Shown piece after piece: positions 20,945 through 28,685 of a stretch of DNA of 38,500 bases (position 1 is the first letter of the stretch; each line of letters begins with the position of its first letter). Origin of the DNA: Prorocentrum cordatum (lineage: Eukaryota > Sar > Dinophyceae > Prorocentrales > Prorocentraceae). The translations under genes and the position numbers were made by a program. The stretch is taken from NCBI GenBank assembly GCA_963575745.1, contig CAUYUJ010011459.1, positions 191,501 to 230,000 on the forward strand. Reading direction: 5' to 3'. The notes under the pieces are model-generated. The model did not search any database. It was not told the origin of the DNA and saw only the letters and a list, made by a program, of their open reading frames with translations.

Positions 20945-21074
20945 CCCTGACCTTCCACGAGGGCTAAAAGGTAGCACCAGGATCTTGGCGTCTCAATTCC
21001 TGTCGAGGTTTTGAGCAGTCCAGATAGGTTTATAAGTCTGGGGGGCTATGGTTTAGCACTCTGGAAGGTCAGGG
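20945..21074 (-). mobile_element. 130 bp inverted-repeat element, copy B
   Basis: Begins CCCTGACCTTCCA and ends with the exact inverse TGGAAGGTCAGGG. Reverse-complemented, it aligns with copy A through the interior (for example CCAGAC, CGACAGGAATT, ATCCTGGTG, TTTAGCCCTC). It therefore sits in the opposite orientation 800 bp away. It immediately follows a coding stretch. Confidence 0.85.
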
Positions 21075-21090
21075 AAGGAGGGGGGTAGAG

Positions 21091-21179
21091 GAGACCGAGG
21101 ATGACCCCTAATAATTAGGGGTCATCCTCGGTCTCAGCCAGCCTGAGCCAATTTGGAATTGGCTCAGGCTGGCTGAGAC
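21091..21179. repeat. Two perfect interlocked palindromes
   Basis: The first palindrome has 21 bp arms (21,091-21,111 and 21,115-21,135) around TAA. The second has 23 bp arms (21,131-21,153 and 21,157-21,179) around TGG. The two share GTCTC at 21,131-21,135. Both are free of mismatches, which argues for recent origin or active maintenance. They lie 17 bp beyond element copy B. A CTC microsatellite follows at about 21,228-21,270. Confidence 0.95.
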
Positions 21180-21309
21180 AAGGGATAATGCGCATGTGGA
21201 GCGGCCCCCTCCCTCTCACTCTTTCCTTCTCCTCCTCCTCCTCCTCCTCCTCCTCCTCCTCCTCCTCTTCCTTTACCTCCTTCTCTTCATGTTCCTCCTC
21301 CTCCCCCTC

Positions 21310-21438
21310 TCTTCCTGATGCCGCTCTGCGAGCCATGGGCGGAAGCCCGATCGACTGCATAGCATGCCATAGCACGCCATCAACACGACATATGAGCAAC
21401 GCCACAGTACAGACAAACATCATATCGCCCGTGGGAAA
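21310..21438 (+). CDS. Tentative short exon
   Basis: The frame reads SLPDAALRAMGGSPIDC then IACHSTPSTRHMSNATVQTN and IISPVGK, ending at a GT donor (AAA|GTAGGA at 21,439). A 10 bp AACCATAA-type array starts 108 bp later, the same arrangement as after other exon ends here. The left boundary lies in CTC-rich sequence and is unknown. Confidence 0.3.
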
Positions 21439-21546
21439 GTAGGATCAAGCAATATCGCATCACACTCACACGAGCCCAGCACCATGATAAGCATGCACAG
21501 TGAATCACGATCGCAACATCGCACATCACAGCACAGCAGCACAGAG

Positions 21547-21634
21547 CATAACAAACCATAACAAACCATAACAAACCATAACAAACCATAAGAAACCATA
21601 AGAAACCATAAGAAACCATAATAAACCATAAGAC
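21547..21634 (+). repeat. AACCATAA-type 10 bp array 1
   Basis: Nine 10 bp units, ACAAACCATA grading to AGAAACCATA. It lies between the tentative exon ending 21,438 and the exon starting 21,832, so it is probably intronic. Confidence 0.95.
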
Positions 21635-21831
21635 ACCACAAGGCAACACATGAGTTAAACAGTCCTGTTATTGCGTGATATTTGAGCAGCTGTCGAGGGA
21701 GGAAACAATACAGGTAAGCTGTCTAGACCCTCTTCCCCTTATCCATCCCTGCTTCCCTCGAGGAAGAAAGGGTGGATGGGTGCCAATAGATTTGACCTGC
21801 ACTGCCCCCCCCCCCCCCCGAAGTTCGAAAG

Positions 21832-22560
21832 GCGTCGGGCTGGAAGCTCGGCGGCGCCAACTACAGCAAGGATGGGGGGAACCTGCCTTTCTACGCTGAC
21901 GGCGAGCCCTACAGCTCGTGGAGTTTGCTCGAGGGGGCCTGCCTGCATGCAATGATTTTCTACGTGTACAAACTCAAGGGTGCGCACCCAATATCCAGGG
22001 ATCCTGACATTGCCATCCTCAAGAACGCATGCAAGCCTCCCAGAACCCGTTCCAAGAATCAGGGGGGCTCGGGCGCAGACGATGAGGAGAATGAATTCGC
22101 CGAGTTCGCAGTGGAAGTTATCATGATTGATGAAGATGGACCAGACACGCCAGAGCCCTCCGAATCGCACCCCCACGACGACAAGATCCCCGTGGCCCAA
22201 CCCAGCACCGCACCGGCTTGCGACAAGATCCCCGCGGCCCAGCCTGACACCACACCAGCTTGCGACGACAAGATCCCCGCGGCCCAGCCCAACACCGCAC
22301 CGGCTTGCGACGACAAGATCCCCGCGGCCCAGCCGGACACCGCACCAGCTTGCGACGACAAGATCCCCGCGGCCCAGCCCAGCACCGCAATGGCTTGCGA
22401 CGACAAGATCCCCGAGAGCCAGCCCGACACCGCCACTGCTTCCGACGCGCCTTCCCAGCCCCCCCGGTCGCCAGAGACGCCCCGCTCTGCTGTGGAGGTG
22501 GTTCCCAAGGCCGATGACATTTCAGCTGTCACTATCGCGCTGAAGATGAAGGGCCCCGGG
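21832..22560 (+). CDS. Exon with six 15-residue repeats
   Basis: A polypyrimidine run (C17) and GAAAG precede the frame ASGWKLGGANYSKDGG, then NLPFYADGEPYSSWSLLEGA, CLHAMIFYVYKLKGAHP and DPDIAILKNACKPP, with an acidic stretch (ADDEENEFAEF). Six repeats of the type DDKIPAAQPDTAPAC follow (22,174-22,440), then a Pro-rich segment and VEVVPKADDISAVTIALKMK. The frame runs on to a TGA at about 22,668 through repeat DNA, so the exon probably ends near 22,560-22,600. The N-terminal part is globular in character; the repeat looks like a disordered linker. No family recognised. It probably belongs with the neighbouring + exons. Confidence 0.6.
22174..22440 (+). repeat. Coding 42-45 bp minisatellite (6 units)
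   Basis: Units start at 22,174, 22,219, 22,261, 22,306, 22,351 and 22,396. All lengths are multiples of three (42 or 45 bp; the 22,219 unit lacks one GAC), so the reading frame is kept. Differences alter Ala/Ser/Asn and Pro/Thr positions while DKIP and QP stay fixed. Confidence 0.9.
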
Positions 22561-22598
22561 ATGTCACAGGCCGTGCACTTGAAACTGGTTTCTGTGGC

Positions 22599-22735
22599 GC
22601 CATCTTGGGGCCGTCTGGGGCCGCCTTCGAATTTGGGAAATATCGGTGCCATCTTGGGCCATTGGTGAGCTTTGAAGCTGTAAATGTCGGGGCCATCTTG
22701 GGCCACCTTCGAACTGTCTTGGATCATCCCAGAAG
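22599..22735 (+). repeat. Degenerate ~45 bp repeat with GCCATCTTGGG
   Basis: GCCATCTTGGG recurs at 22,599, 22,648 and 22,692 within related longer units (CGAATTTGGG, AGCTTTGAAG, CGAACTGTCTTGG). It is probably intronic, between the 21.8 kb and 22.8 kb exons. Confidence 0.7.
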
Positions 22736-22834
22736 CCCCAACCGTTTTCGGGGGGCGCCGCGCGCGCGCCCCGTGATCCCCCCCGCGCCCAGGCGAGAGC
22801 TGAATGCATTGCTCGTGGACTTCTTCTCGGAGCG

Positions 22835-23119
22835 ATGATGCCCGAGCCAGGCGACGACTCTGTTGTGAACAGGGAGTTGCAGGCGATCCAGACAATCAGC
22901 TCGAGCGACGAGGAGGGCGAGGACGCCGCCCCCCGCGCGCCCTTCGATCGCATCGCCACGGCGCTGTGCCACTCATCGCCTGCCGCGCCCGAGACGGAGG
23001 AGAAGGAGCACTTCGCTCATCCAGCCGCGCATGCTTCCTCGTGCGCCCGGGCCCCGCCGCCGCCCAAGAAGCCGCCCAACGTCGGTCATTGGCATGACAG
23101 AACCATGGGGATGTTCCAG
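22835..23119 (+). CDS. Exon with acidic Ser/Asp/Glu motif
   Basis: The frame reads MMPEPGDDSVVNRELQ, then AIQTISSSDEEGEDAAP and FDRIATALCHSS, a Pro/Ala/Lys stretch (APPPPKKPPN) and HDRTMGMFQ. It ends at CAG|GTATGA (23,120), a normal-looking donor, and array 2 begins 96 bp later. SSSDEEGED resembles a casein-kinase-2 type site. Upstream, an overlapping frame (RELNALLVDFFSER) ends at the same ATG, so the true left boundary is uncertain. Confidence 0.5.
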
Positions 23120-23215
23120 GTATGATTCGATAGGCCCTCGATCCAACTGTCATGTTGTTTAAACAAGCACCAACAAACATATGCAGCATGAACGTGCAGG
23201 TAGCAGCACACCAGA

Positions 23216-23278
23216 AGAGACCATAAGAGACCATAAGAAGCCATAAGAAACCATAAAAAAAACCATAAGCAACCATAA
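23216..23278 (+). repeat. AACCATAA-type 10 bp array 2
   Basis: Six to seven units of AGAGACCATA/AGAAACCATA with an A-run interruption, 96 bp after the donor at 23,120. The rest of the inferred intron (23,280-23,558) shows no other feature. Confidence 0.92.
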
Positions 23279-23558
23279 TGATACGATGTTGGCATACCTG
23301 CTAGTACAGTTCACAGTTTAGCACACCACATGTGTAAGCCAACGCATGTACAAATCAGTTGCTAGCCTGCATGTCTCGGCGGGTATGTACAACTTCGAGC
23401 GTGGTGTTACAGTGCATTGCATGCTCTTGATACGTTGTGCATTGTTTTGCATTGCATTGTACTACCAAGTGGAAGCCAACTCTACTTGCATTGCCTTTGC
23501 ACGCAATGTTTCCACGAACGTCTGCTTCCCTGTTCGTTCTCTCGCTCCCGTCGCCCAG

Positions 23559-23857
23559 ATGAGCTGGTCAAGAAGCTGGAGACGATGCCCGCCCTCGCGC
23601 CAGCAGAGGCCCGCGGTACTGCTGACGATGTGGCAGGGGGCGGCGACACGACAGGAGATATCACCGCCGATGGAGGCGCCCCCGAGGCCGCGGCCGAGGC
23701 CAGCGCCCGCCTGGGGGCCAAGCCCAAGGCCACGCCCAAGGGCAAGGCCAAGGGCAAGGCCAAGGCCAAGCCGAAGGGCAAGGCCAAGGCCAAATGTGCG
23801 ATGAGAAGCGCCGACGGCACCTCGGGGGATCCAAGCATCCACCAGCGCCGCTCCTGA
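23559..23857 (+). CDS. Exon encoding Lys/Ala/Gly basic tail
   Basis: After a pyrimidine-rich stretch and CCCAG the frame reads DELVKKLETMPALAPAEARG, an acidic Gly/Asp/Ala segment, then AKPKATPKGKAKGKAKAKPK and similar, ending with IHQRRS and TGA at 23,857. Lys-Ala-Lys-Gly tails are common in DNA- or RNA-binding nuclear proteins. In-frame joining to the 22,835-23,119 exon needs the last G of the exon 1 side kept, so the splice boundary is ambiguous by one base. Confidence 0.5.
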
Positions 23858-24098
23858 CTGGGCCAACTCTGAGCCCAGGATTGGTGGATGCGCCGCCTTC
23901 TTGGCAGAGCCAGATCGCGTCCATCGATCTTGGGTGCAGGATTGGCCTAGCCACAATCGGCGTCGGTGGGCACCTGGAGCCCCTGAAGGCGACGCGCAGT
24001 CGGCGGCTGACGGCAGCGGCAACTCGGGAGCGCCAAGCATCGACCAGCTACGACCCTGGCTGAGCCAGTCCATGGCCCAGGATTGGTGTATGCATCCC
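23832..24098 (+). repeat. Pair of ~65 bp foldback repeats
   Basis: CCAAGCATCCACCAGC...CCCAGGATTGGTGGATGC (23,832-23,891) and CCAAGCATCGACCAGC...CCCAGGATTGGTGTATGC (about 24,029-24,096) are direct copies. In the first, GCATCCACCA (23,835-23,844) and TGGTGGATGC (23,882-23,891) are perfect inverted arms. The first copy overlaps the 3' end of the preceding frame. Confidence 0.7.
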
Positions 24099-24186
24099 CT
24101 GGCTTGACAAAGGTTGAATTCACAAATCCTGGACCTTGGCGTGGCCTGGCCAATATCGGCGCAGCGCCGCGTTTGGCGTCCCCGGA

Positions 24187-24266
24187 GGCGACGTGGCCAG
24201 CAAGAAGCGCGCGGCCGAGGCCGACGCCGAGGGCGACACGGCTGGCGCTGAGGCCGCGCCCGCGAG
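24187..24266 (+). CDS. Short charged exon
   Basis: GAG|GCGACG at the left and GCGAG|GTGGTG at the right bound about 80 bp reading GDVASKKRAAEADAEG then DTAGAEAAPA. Composition is like the 23.56 kb exon. It is followed within 35 bp by a strong foldback (24,301-24,445). Confidence 0.35.
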
Positions 24267-24300
24267 GTGGTGTGGGCGTAAAAGGTTGGAATGGGCACCA

Positions 24301-24445
24301 TGCGTCGGCGGCGCGCGAATGGGGTGGCGCGAGGGGGGCGCATCAAAACCAACACGTCTCAAAAACAAATCTGCTTCCAACCGCGCTGTCTGATGCGCCC
24401 CCCGTGCGTCATCCCCCTTCGCGCGCTTCTGGCCGCAGCGGGCAC
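24301..24445. mobile_element. Foldback element with ~45-50 bp arms
   Basis: GGGGGGCGCATCA (24,333-24,345) pairs with TGATGCGCCCCCC (24,391-24,403). The pairing continues outward through GCGCGCGAA/TTCGCGCGC with scattered mismatches to about 24,301 and 24,445. The loop is about 45 bp and AT-richer. No autonomous coding. From 24,450 to 24,930 the strands carry only Pro/Ser-rich (+) or Glu-rich (-) frames; none is convincing. Confidence 0.75.
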
Positions 24446-24936
24446 TGATCCCGAAACCAGTTGAATGCTTGCCCTCGCCCTCACTCTCGTCGCCCTCCTC
24501 CTCCGCAGCAGCAACGACAACCTTCTGCTCGTCGCCTTCCACCTGCTCCTCTTGGGACAACCACCCTTCCCCGCTTCTCCCCCGCCTCGCCCGACCACCC
24601 CCACCCCCGCGCCCTCGACCTGCAGCGAGGCCGCAACTGGAGAGGATGCGCCCTGGCCCAGGGGAGGGCCATTGCGTCGAAGGCCCAATCGAAACGTGCA
24701 CCGACGCCGATTTCCTTTCAGACAGGCAGGGGGGCAACGCTCGGAGTGGCTTGTTAAGGGTGCGTTTGATGTTGCCTAGTCCCCGTCAATTGCGGATATG
24801 AGTGAGGGGGCGCCCGGGCGCGCGCGGGCGGGTCGAATGGGTCGTAGGTCGCGAGGCGGGTCACGAGGGGGCCCACTTCAGCCGCGCACTCGGCGCGGGA
24901 CCGCTCGGCTAACCCACTCTGCGTTTTATTCGCCCG

Positions 24937-25260
24937 AGGCCGAAGCCCGCCAAGAGGCCCCTCATCGATCCGAAGGTGTTCAACGAGAGGCACAAGGATG
25001 TCTTGGCCATCCTCCCGGAGGCGGCGCAGCCTCCTGACACCCCTCACGGGGAACTCTCCTCCACCTGCAAGTGGAACTACGCCCCCGACAAGACCCCGCT
25101 CACTTTGGAGGTCCACATGGTGAAAGGCTTCGTGCGTGTTGTCAAGCCCGTCATGGGCACAGGCTTTGCACAGTTCGGTTTTTCTGCGTACGAGGGCGCT
25201 GGCAAAGCCTGGGAGGCTGCTGTCAAGGCTGCCATTTTGAAAGCCGCGTCCGACGAATGA
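24937..25260 (+). CDS. Last exon of the + strand gene chain
   Basis: The frame reads RPKPAKRPLIDPKVFNERHK, DVLAILPEAAQPPDTPHGEL, SSTCKWNYAPDKTPLTLEVH, MVKGFVRVVKPVMGTGFAQF, GFSAYEGAGKAWEAAVKAA and ends ASDE with TGA at 25,258-25,260. Codon use and hydrophobic patterning make this one of the clearest exons. The left boundary is near GCCCGAG|GCC. A globular C-terminal domain of about 90 residues; no family recognised. Nothing clear follows until the repeats at 25,551. Confidence 0.7.
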   Translation, partial: RPKPAKRPLIDPKVFNERHKDVLAILPEAAQPPDTPHGELSSTCKWNYAPDKTPLTLEVHMVKGFVRVVKPVMGTGFAQFGFSAYEGAGKAWEAAVKAAILKAASDE

Positions 25261-25550
25261 GATTTCTTTAGCTAGATGTCAGCCCACTCCTATGGGAAGA
25301 GCGCCTGCCAATGTCATTCACTGGTCGAGGGCACAGTTTAATCTCTGTGGTGTACCGTTTGATGTGACATCGTCTTGCTGGGTGGCCAAGTTCGCAGATT
25401 TGGCGGGCGCACGAGTGCTGAATCGACATCTGCCCTTACTTCTTAGCGCCTCTCACTAGGAGTATTCATGCGTCTTGGTTGGACACAATGGACAACTATA
25501 ACGTTTGAGAAAGCATGTGTATATATAGTCTGTTTTCGCAATTTGACGGG

Positions 25551-25679
25551 CGATGGACATGGCATAGCAGTGCATGGCCATGCATAGCAACGCATAGCAA
25601 ATCACAGTACAGCATAACAAAGCATAACAAAGCATAACAAAGCATATCAAACCATAAAGGACCATATTAAACCATATCG
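25551..25679 (+). repeat. AACCATAA-type 10 bp array 3
   Basis: Units grade from CATAGCA words through AGCATAACAA to AACCATAAAGG. The last ~60 bp are almost identical to array 7 at 31,903-31,963. It lies about 290 bp after the stop at 25,260. Confidence 0.93.
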
Positions 25680-25689
25680 TAGAAATCGT

Positions 25690-25965
25690 GCTCAACATGC
25701 CACATAGACAGCACCATCGCAACGGGTAGCGCATCTCATGACATGACATTAACATCACCAGTTAGGTCTTCAGTGCACGTGCAGGGGTCCTAAGCCGTCT
25801 GTATGGGCGCGGCGACAATCAATCGCGCTTCGCACGTCGCGGCGCGGGCCAAGAACAAGTGTCGTTTCCAGAGGGGGAGAGCGCGAAAACGCAAAGGCGC
25901 GAAGATAACGTCGCACATCGAGGAGCGCGAACCGCGAAGCTTGGTGACCTAGGGGCCCAAGAGCG
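25690..25965 (+). repeat. Dispersed 3'-flank repeat, copy 1
   Basis: Following array 3, GCTCAACATG, then CGCGCTTCGCACGTCGCGG, GGGCCAAG and GGCGCGAAGATAAC correspond in order to sequence after array 7 (copy 2, 31,964-32,215). A single related segment (CGCGCGTCGCGGCCTGGGCCA) also occurs at about 9,396. Confidence 0.65.
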
Positions 25966-26039
25966 GCTGCATTCGCTATCCTGAGCCCATTCGTGCGCAA
26001 GCCAAGCCCGAGTGAACCCCATCCCAATTACATCGATCC

Positions 26040-26180
26040 ATGTCTTCTGATTCAGACGCGGCCAGCGATGATGCCTTGAGCTGCTCCGCTGGCCCCATGC
26101 TCGTCGACTCTAGTCCCAGCCGGAGTCGGAGCCGGAGTCCCAGGCGCAAGCCAGACCAGCAGCCAGAGCACGCAGGAGTT
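26040..26180 (+). CDS. N-terminal exon, Ser/Arg-rich protein
   Basis: ATG at 26,040 opens MSSDSDAASDDALSCSAG, then PMLVDSSPSRSRSRSPRRKP and DQQPEHAG. Acidic Ser/Asp start plus an RS dipeptide run resembles splicing-factor-type or nuclear-speckle proteins, but the stretch is short. The frame degenerates into GAG-repeat sequence after 26,180, so a donor is expected near there. It may be the first exon of the methyltransferase-like gene at 26,559 or of a separate gene. Confidence 0.45.
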
Positions 26181-26276
26181 AAATTGCGGAGAACGAGGAG
26201 AATGATGAGCAGCATGAGGAGGTGGAGGAGCACGAGAGGAAGAGGAAGAGCCGGAGAAGGAGGAGGAGTCGGAGGA

Positions 26277-26399
26277 TGAGGAGTCGGAGGAGGAGGAGGA
26301 GGAGGAGGAGGAGGAGGAGGAGGAGGGGAGGCAACGCTGTATGCGGGGAGGCTGGTAGCACGGGCAAATGGGAAGTGGGCCCAGGATACACATATATAT

Positions 26400-26463
<64 letters not shown>
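26277..26463 (+). repeat. (GAG)n, (GA)n and poly-A tracts
   Basis: GAG/GGA triplets at 26,277-26,325 and a perfect GA run of about 60 bp at 26,401-26,461, followed by A12 at 26,466-26,478. No coding is inferred. Confidence 0.92.
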
Positions 26464-26467
<4 letters not shown>

Positions 26468-26558
26468 AAAAAAAAAAAGAGAAGGAAAACGAGAGAGGAA
26501 TGACCGCAAAGAAGGATGAGAGGAGGAGGTGGCAATTTATGTTTTCAATCGGCGGTGA

Positions 26559-27668
26559 ATGCCACCCACCGCCCTAGGACCCGTCAGACGCATGATCCCC
26601 ATGAAATTGCTTAACGTGATCTCTACCCTTGTGCGGATGGCTGGCCCGTTGCCCGGGTACTCAGTGCAATCGGTTGAGTTGTTCGCGGGCTGCCACTCTG
26701 TCTCAAACGCCATCAAGAGCCACGACCTGCCAGCCGTGTCGCTGGATTTCGCCACAGTCAGGACGCTTCTTGCTTTTTTTTTGTTCGCAAGGGTGGGAAG
26801 TCTGCCGAGTAACGTGCCGGAGCGAACCAGCAGAAACCATAACAAACCATAAGAAACCATAAGAAACCATAATGGACCATATCCTGTTATATTAACGACA
26901 CAATGCGCCTCTGTATCTTTATAGAACATGCTCCGAAGCAACATGGGAGACATGTGCAACACTGACGGTTTTTGCAGGGCGTTGACATACGTGCTTGGGT
27001 TGAGGCCTCAAGGCCTGATATGGGCGGCGCCGCCCTGCAGCTCGCGGGTGTGGATCGGTCGCTATCAGACAGGCAGAAGTCAATCTAGGCCACTAGGGGA
27101 TGAGTCGGTGGATTTCGTCAAAAAAGCGAACGTCTCAACTAGCAGAATTTGTTTGCTGATCGCCCTGGGCATTGCGATGCGAGGCTGTATTTTTATGGCC
27201 GAGCAGCCTGCCAGCTCGATTTTTGAACTCCATCCTCGGTGGCAGCAGCTTGTCGCCGCTTTGGGCGATAACATGCGCAAGATCTCAATGTGGATGCAAC
27301 CTTACGGGGGCAGCTCCCGAAAGCCCACCGTACTATGCTCTAATTCATCAGCGCTGCAGCTGTCGTGGCAACCTCTTGACGCGAGCAAGCCATCTGAAGT
27401 TCGAACGTTTACGAGTGAAGTCGTCAACGGGAAGAGATGTGTTCACGGCACTGGCTCTTTAAAAGGCACCCAAGCATACCCAGAAGGTTTCGGAGCTGCG
27501 GTTGCCAATGTGTACCTGAACGAGTGCGCGCAGAATCCTACGCCTGCGTGTGCATCCCCTTTTGATTTGCTGGCCGACGCCAGCGACGACCCGTGGGACG
27601 ATGCTAATCTAGACGAAGTGTTGCAGTCGCTCCGCGCAACTGTGAGCTCGAGCTCGCAGGGTAGTTAA
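26559..27668 (+). CDS. Cytosine-C5 DNA methyltransferase-like protein, two exons
   Basis: Exon 1 (26,559-26,756) ends LDFAT at ACA|GTCAGG; exon 2 (26,925-27,668) starts TATAG|AACATG. The 168 bp GT-AG intron is phase 0 and carries array 4. The joined protein is about 313 residues. SVELFAGCHSVSNA resembles SAM-binding motif I, LIWAAPPCSSRVW resembles motif IV with its Pro-Cys catalytic pair, and FMAEQPASS sits where the ENV motif VI is expected. The C-terminal part (about 180-280) replaces a normal target-recognition domain. From general knowledge, dinoflagellates carry multi-copy families of such divergent methyltransferase-like proteins, some linked to retroelements. Activity is not certain. 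Start could be 26,559 or a later in-frame Met (26,592, 26,601). The stop is TAA at 27,666. Confidence 0.65.
26832..26884 (+). repeat. AACCATAA-type 10 bp array 4 (intronic)
   Basis: Five units of AACAAACCAT/AAGAAACCAT inside the methyltransferase-like gene's only intron, 75 bp after the donor and 40 bp before the acceptor. Confidence 0.95.
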
Positions 27669-28009
27669 GTGCGTGGACTGCAAGCACCATACACAAATAA
27701 AGATGAAGGGGGAGCGGGGGATGAGGAGGGAGAGGGAGATGGATAATGATAGACATAGAGAGAGGGAGAGAGAGGGAGCGATATATACTGAGGAAAAGGG
27801 TGCATGCCACTCTGGAGATCAAGCGTTTTGACCTTGTCGCAAGTGCGCGTTTCAGCCGTGCTTGTTTTGCATCTGTGCGCTGCAGCCAGCTGCTCACTTT
27901 CGCATATGTGCATTCGTCTGGAGTGCCGAGGCGGGAGCGAATCCATATTTGCATCCTCATCCATCTATCCATGCACTGCCCTGGTGTCAAATCCAGCATA
28001 AAGGCAGCA

Positions 28010-28545
28010 TGAACAGCACCGTAAATAGCATAAAGAACACCATAAAAAAAACATAAATACGAGCATAAATGCCATAACGAGCATATGAAACCATATGAAT
28101 CCGTAAGCAACCGTAAAGAACCATAAAAATGATTCACGTCAGACCATAAAGAACCGTAAGGGACCATAAAGAACCGTAAAGGACCATAAAGAACCGTAAA
28201 GGACCATAAAGAACCATAAAGAACCGTAGAAGACCGTAAGGTTCCGTAAAAGAGCCCTACTGTTCCGTAAGGGACCGTGAGGGACCGTAAGGTTCCGTAA
28301 GGGACCGTAAGGTTCCGTACGGGACCGTAAGGTTCCGTAAGGGACCGCAAGGTTCCGTAAAGGACTGCAAGGCCGCAGGGGCCCGCAAAAGTGCCGTAGG
28401 GGCCCGTAAAGGGTCGCAAATACCCATAAAAGGGTCGCAGAGGCCCATAAAGGGTCGCAAGGGCCCATACAGGGTCGCAAGGGCCCATAAAGGGTCGCAA
28501 GTGCCCATAAAGGGTCGCAATGGCCCGTAAGGGCCCGCGCACTCT
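28010..28545 (+). repeat. AACCATAA-type array 5, graded 20 bp higher-order repeat
   Basis: Starts with irregular CATAAA words, becomes ACCATAAAGAACCGTAAAGG (about 28,141-28,225), then GGTTCCGTAAGGGACCGTAA (about 28,225-28,375), then GGGTCGCAAGGGCCCATAAA (about 28,375-28,540). All keep a 10/20 bp period. The antisense frame gives Tyr/Gly/Leu/Phe repeats and is not a gene. It lies between the methyltransferase-like gene and the 28.7 kb gene. The 27,670-28,005 flank holds GA-rich runs and no exon. Confidence 0.93.
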
Positions 28546-28685
28546 GAGTGGTTGCGGTCATGATGAACAAGCTGCGTCACTCGCAGCCGTTCAGGCCCTG
28601 GCATTTGAGGAGCAGTCCAACTGGCAACACTGCGTATCGGCCCAGTCTTTGAAGTTTAGTCTTGGCGCCGCGTTTCGCCGCAGTG

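Noticed and set aside
21141-21171. Relic of the dinoflagellate spliced leader (TTGGCTCA)
   Set aside because: Only TTGGCTCA agrees, and it is part of a perfect palindrome that explains it fully. No upstream leader sequence is present.
27604-28542. 312-codon minus ORF rich in Tyr, Gly, Leu and Phe
   Set aside because: It is the antisense translation of the AACCATAA-type array and changes exactly as the repeat unit changes.
28010-28545. CRISPR-like regular repeat
   Set aside because: Units are 10/20 bp with no spacers and no cas-type genes. It is a satellite-type array in eukaryotic DNA.
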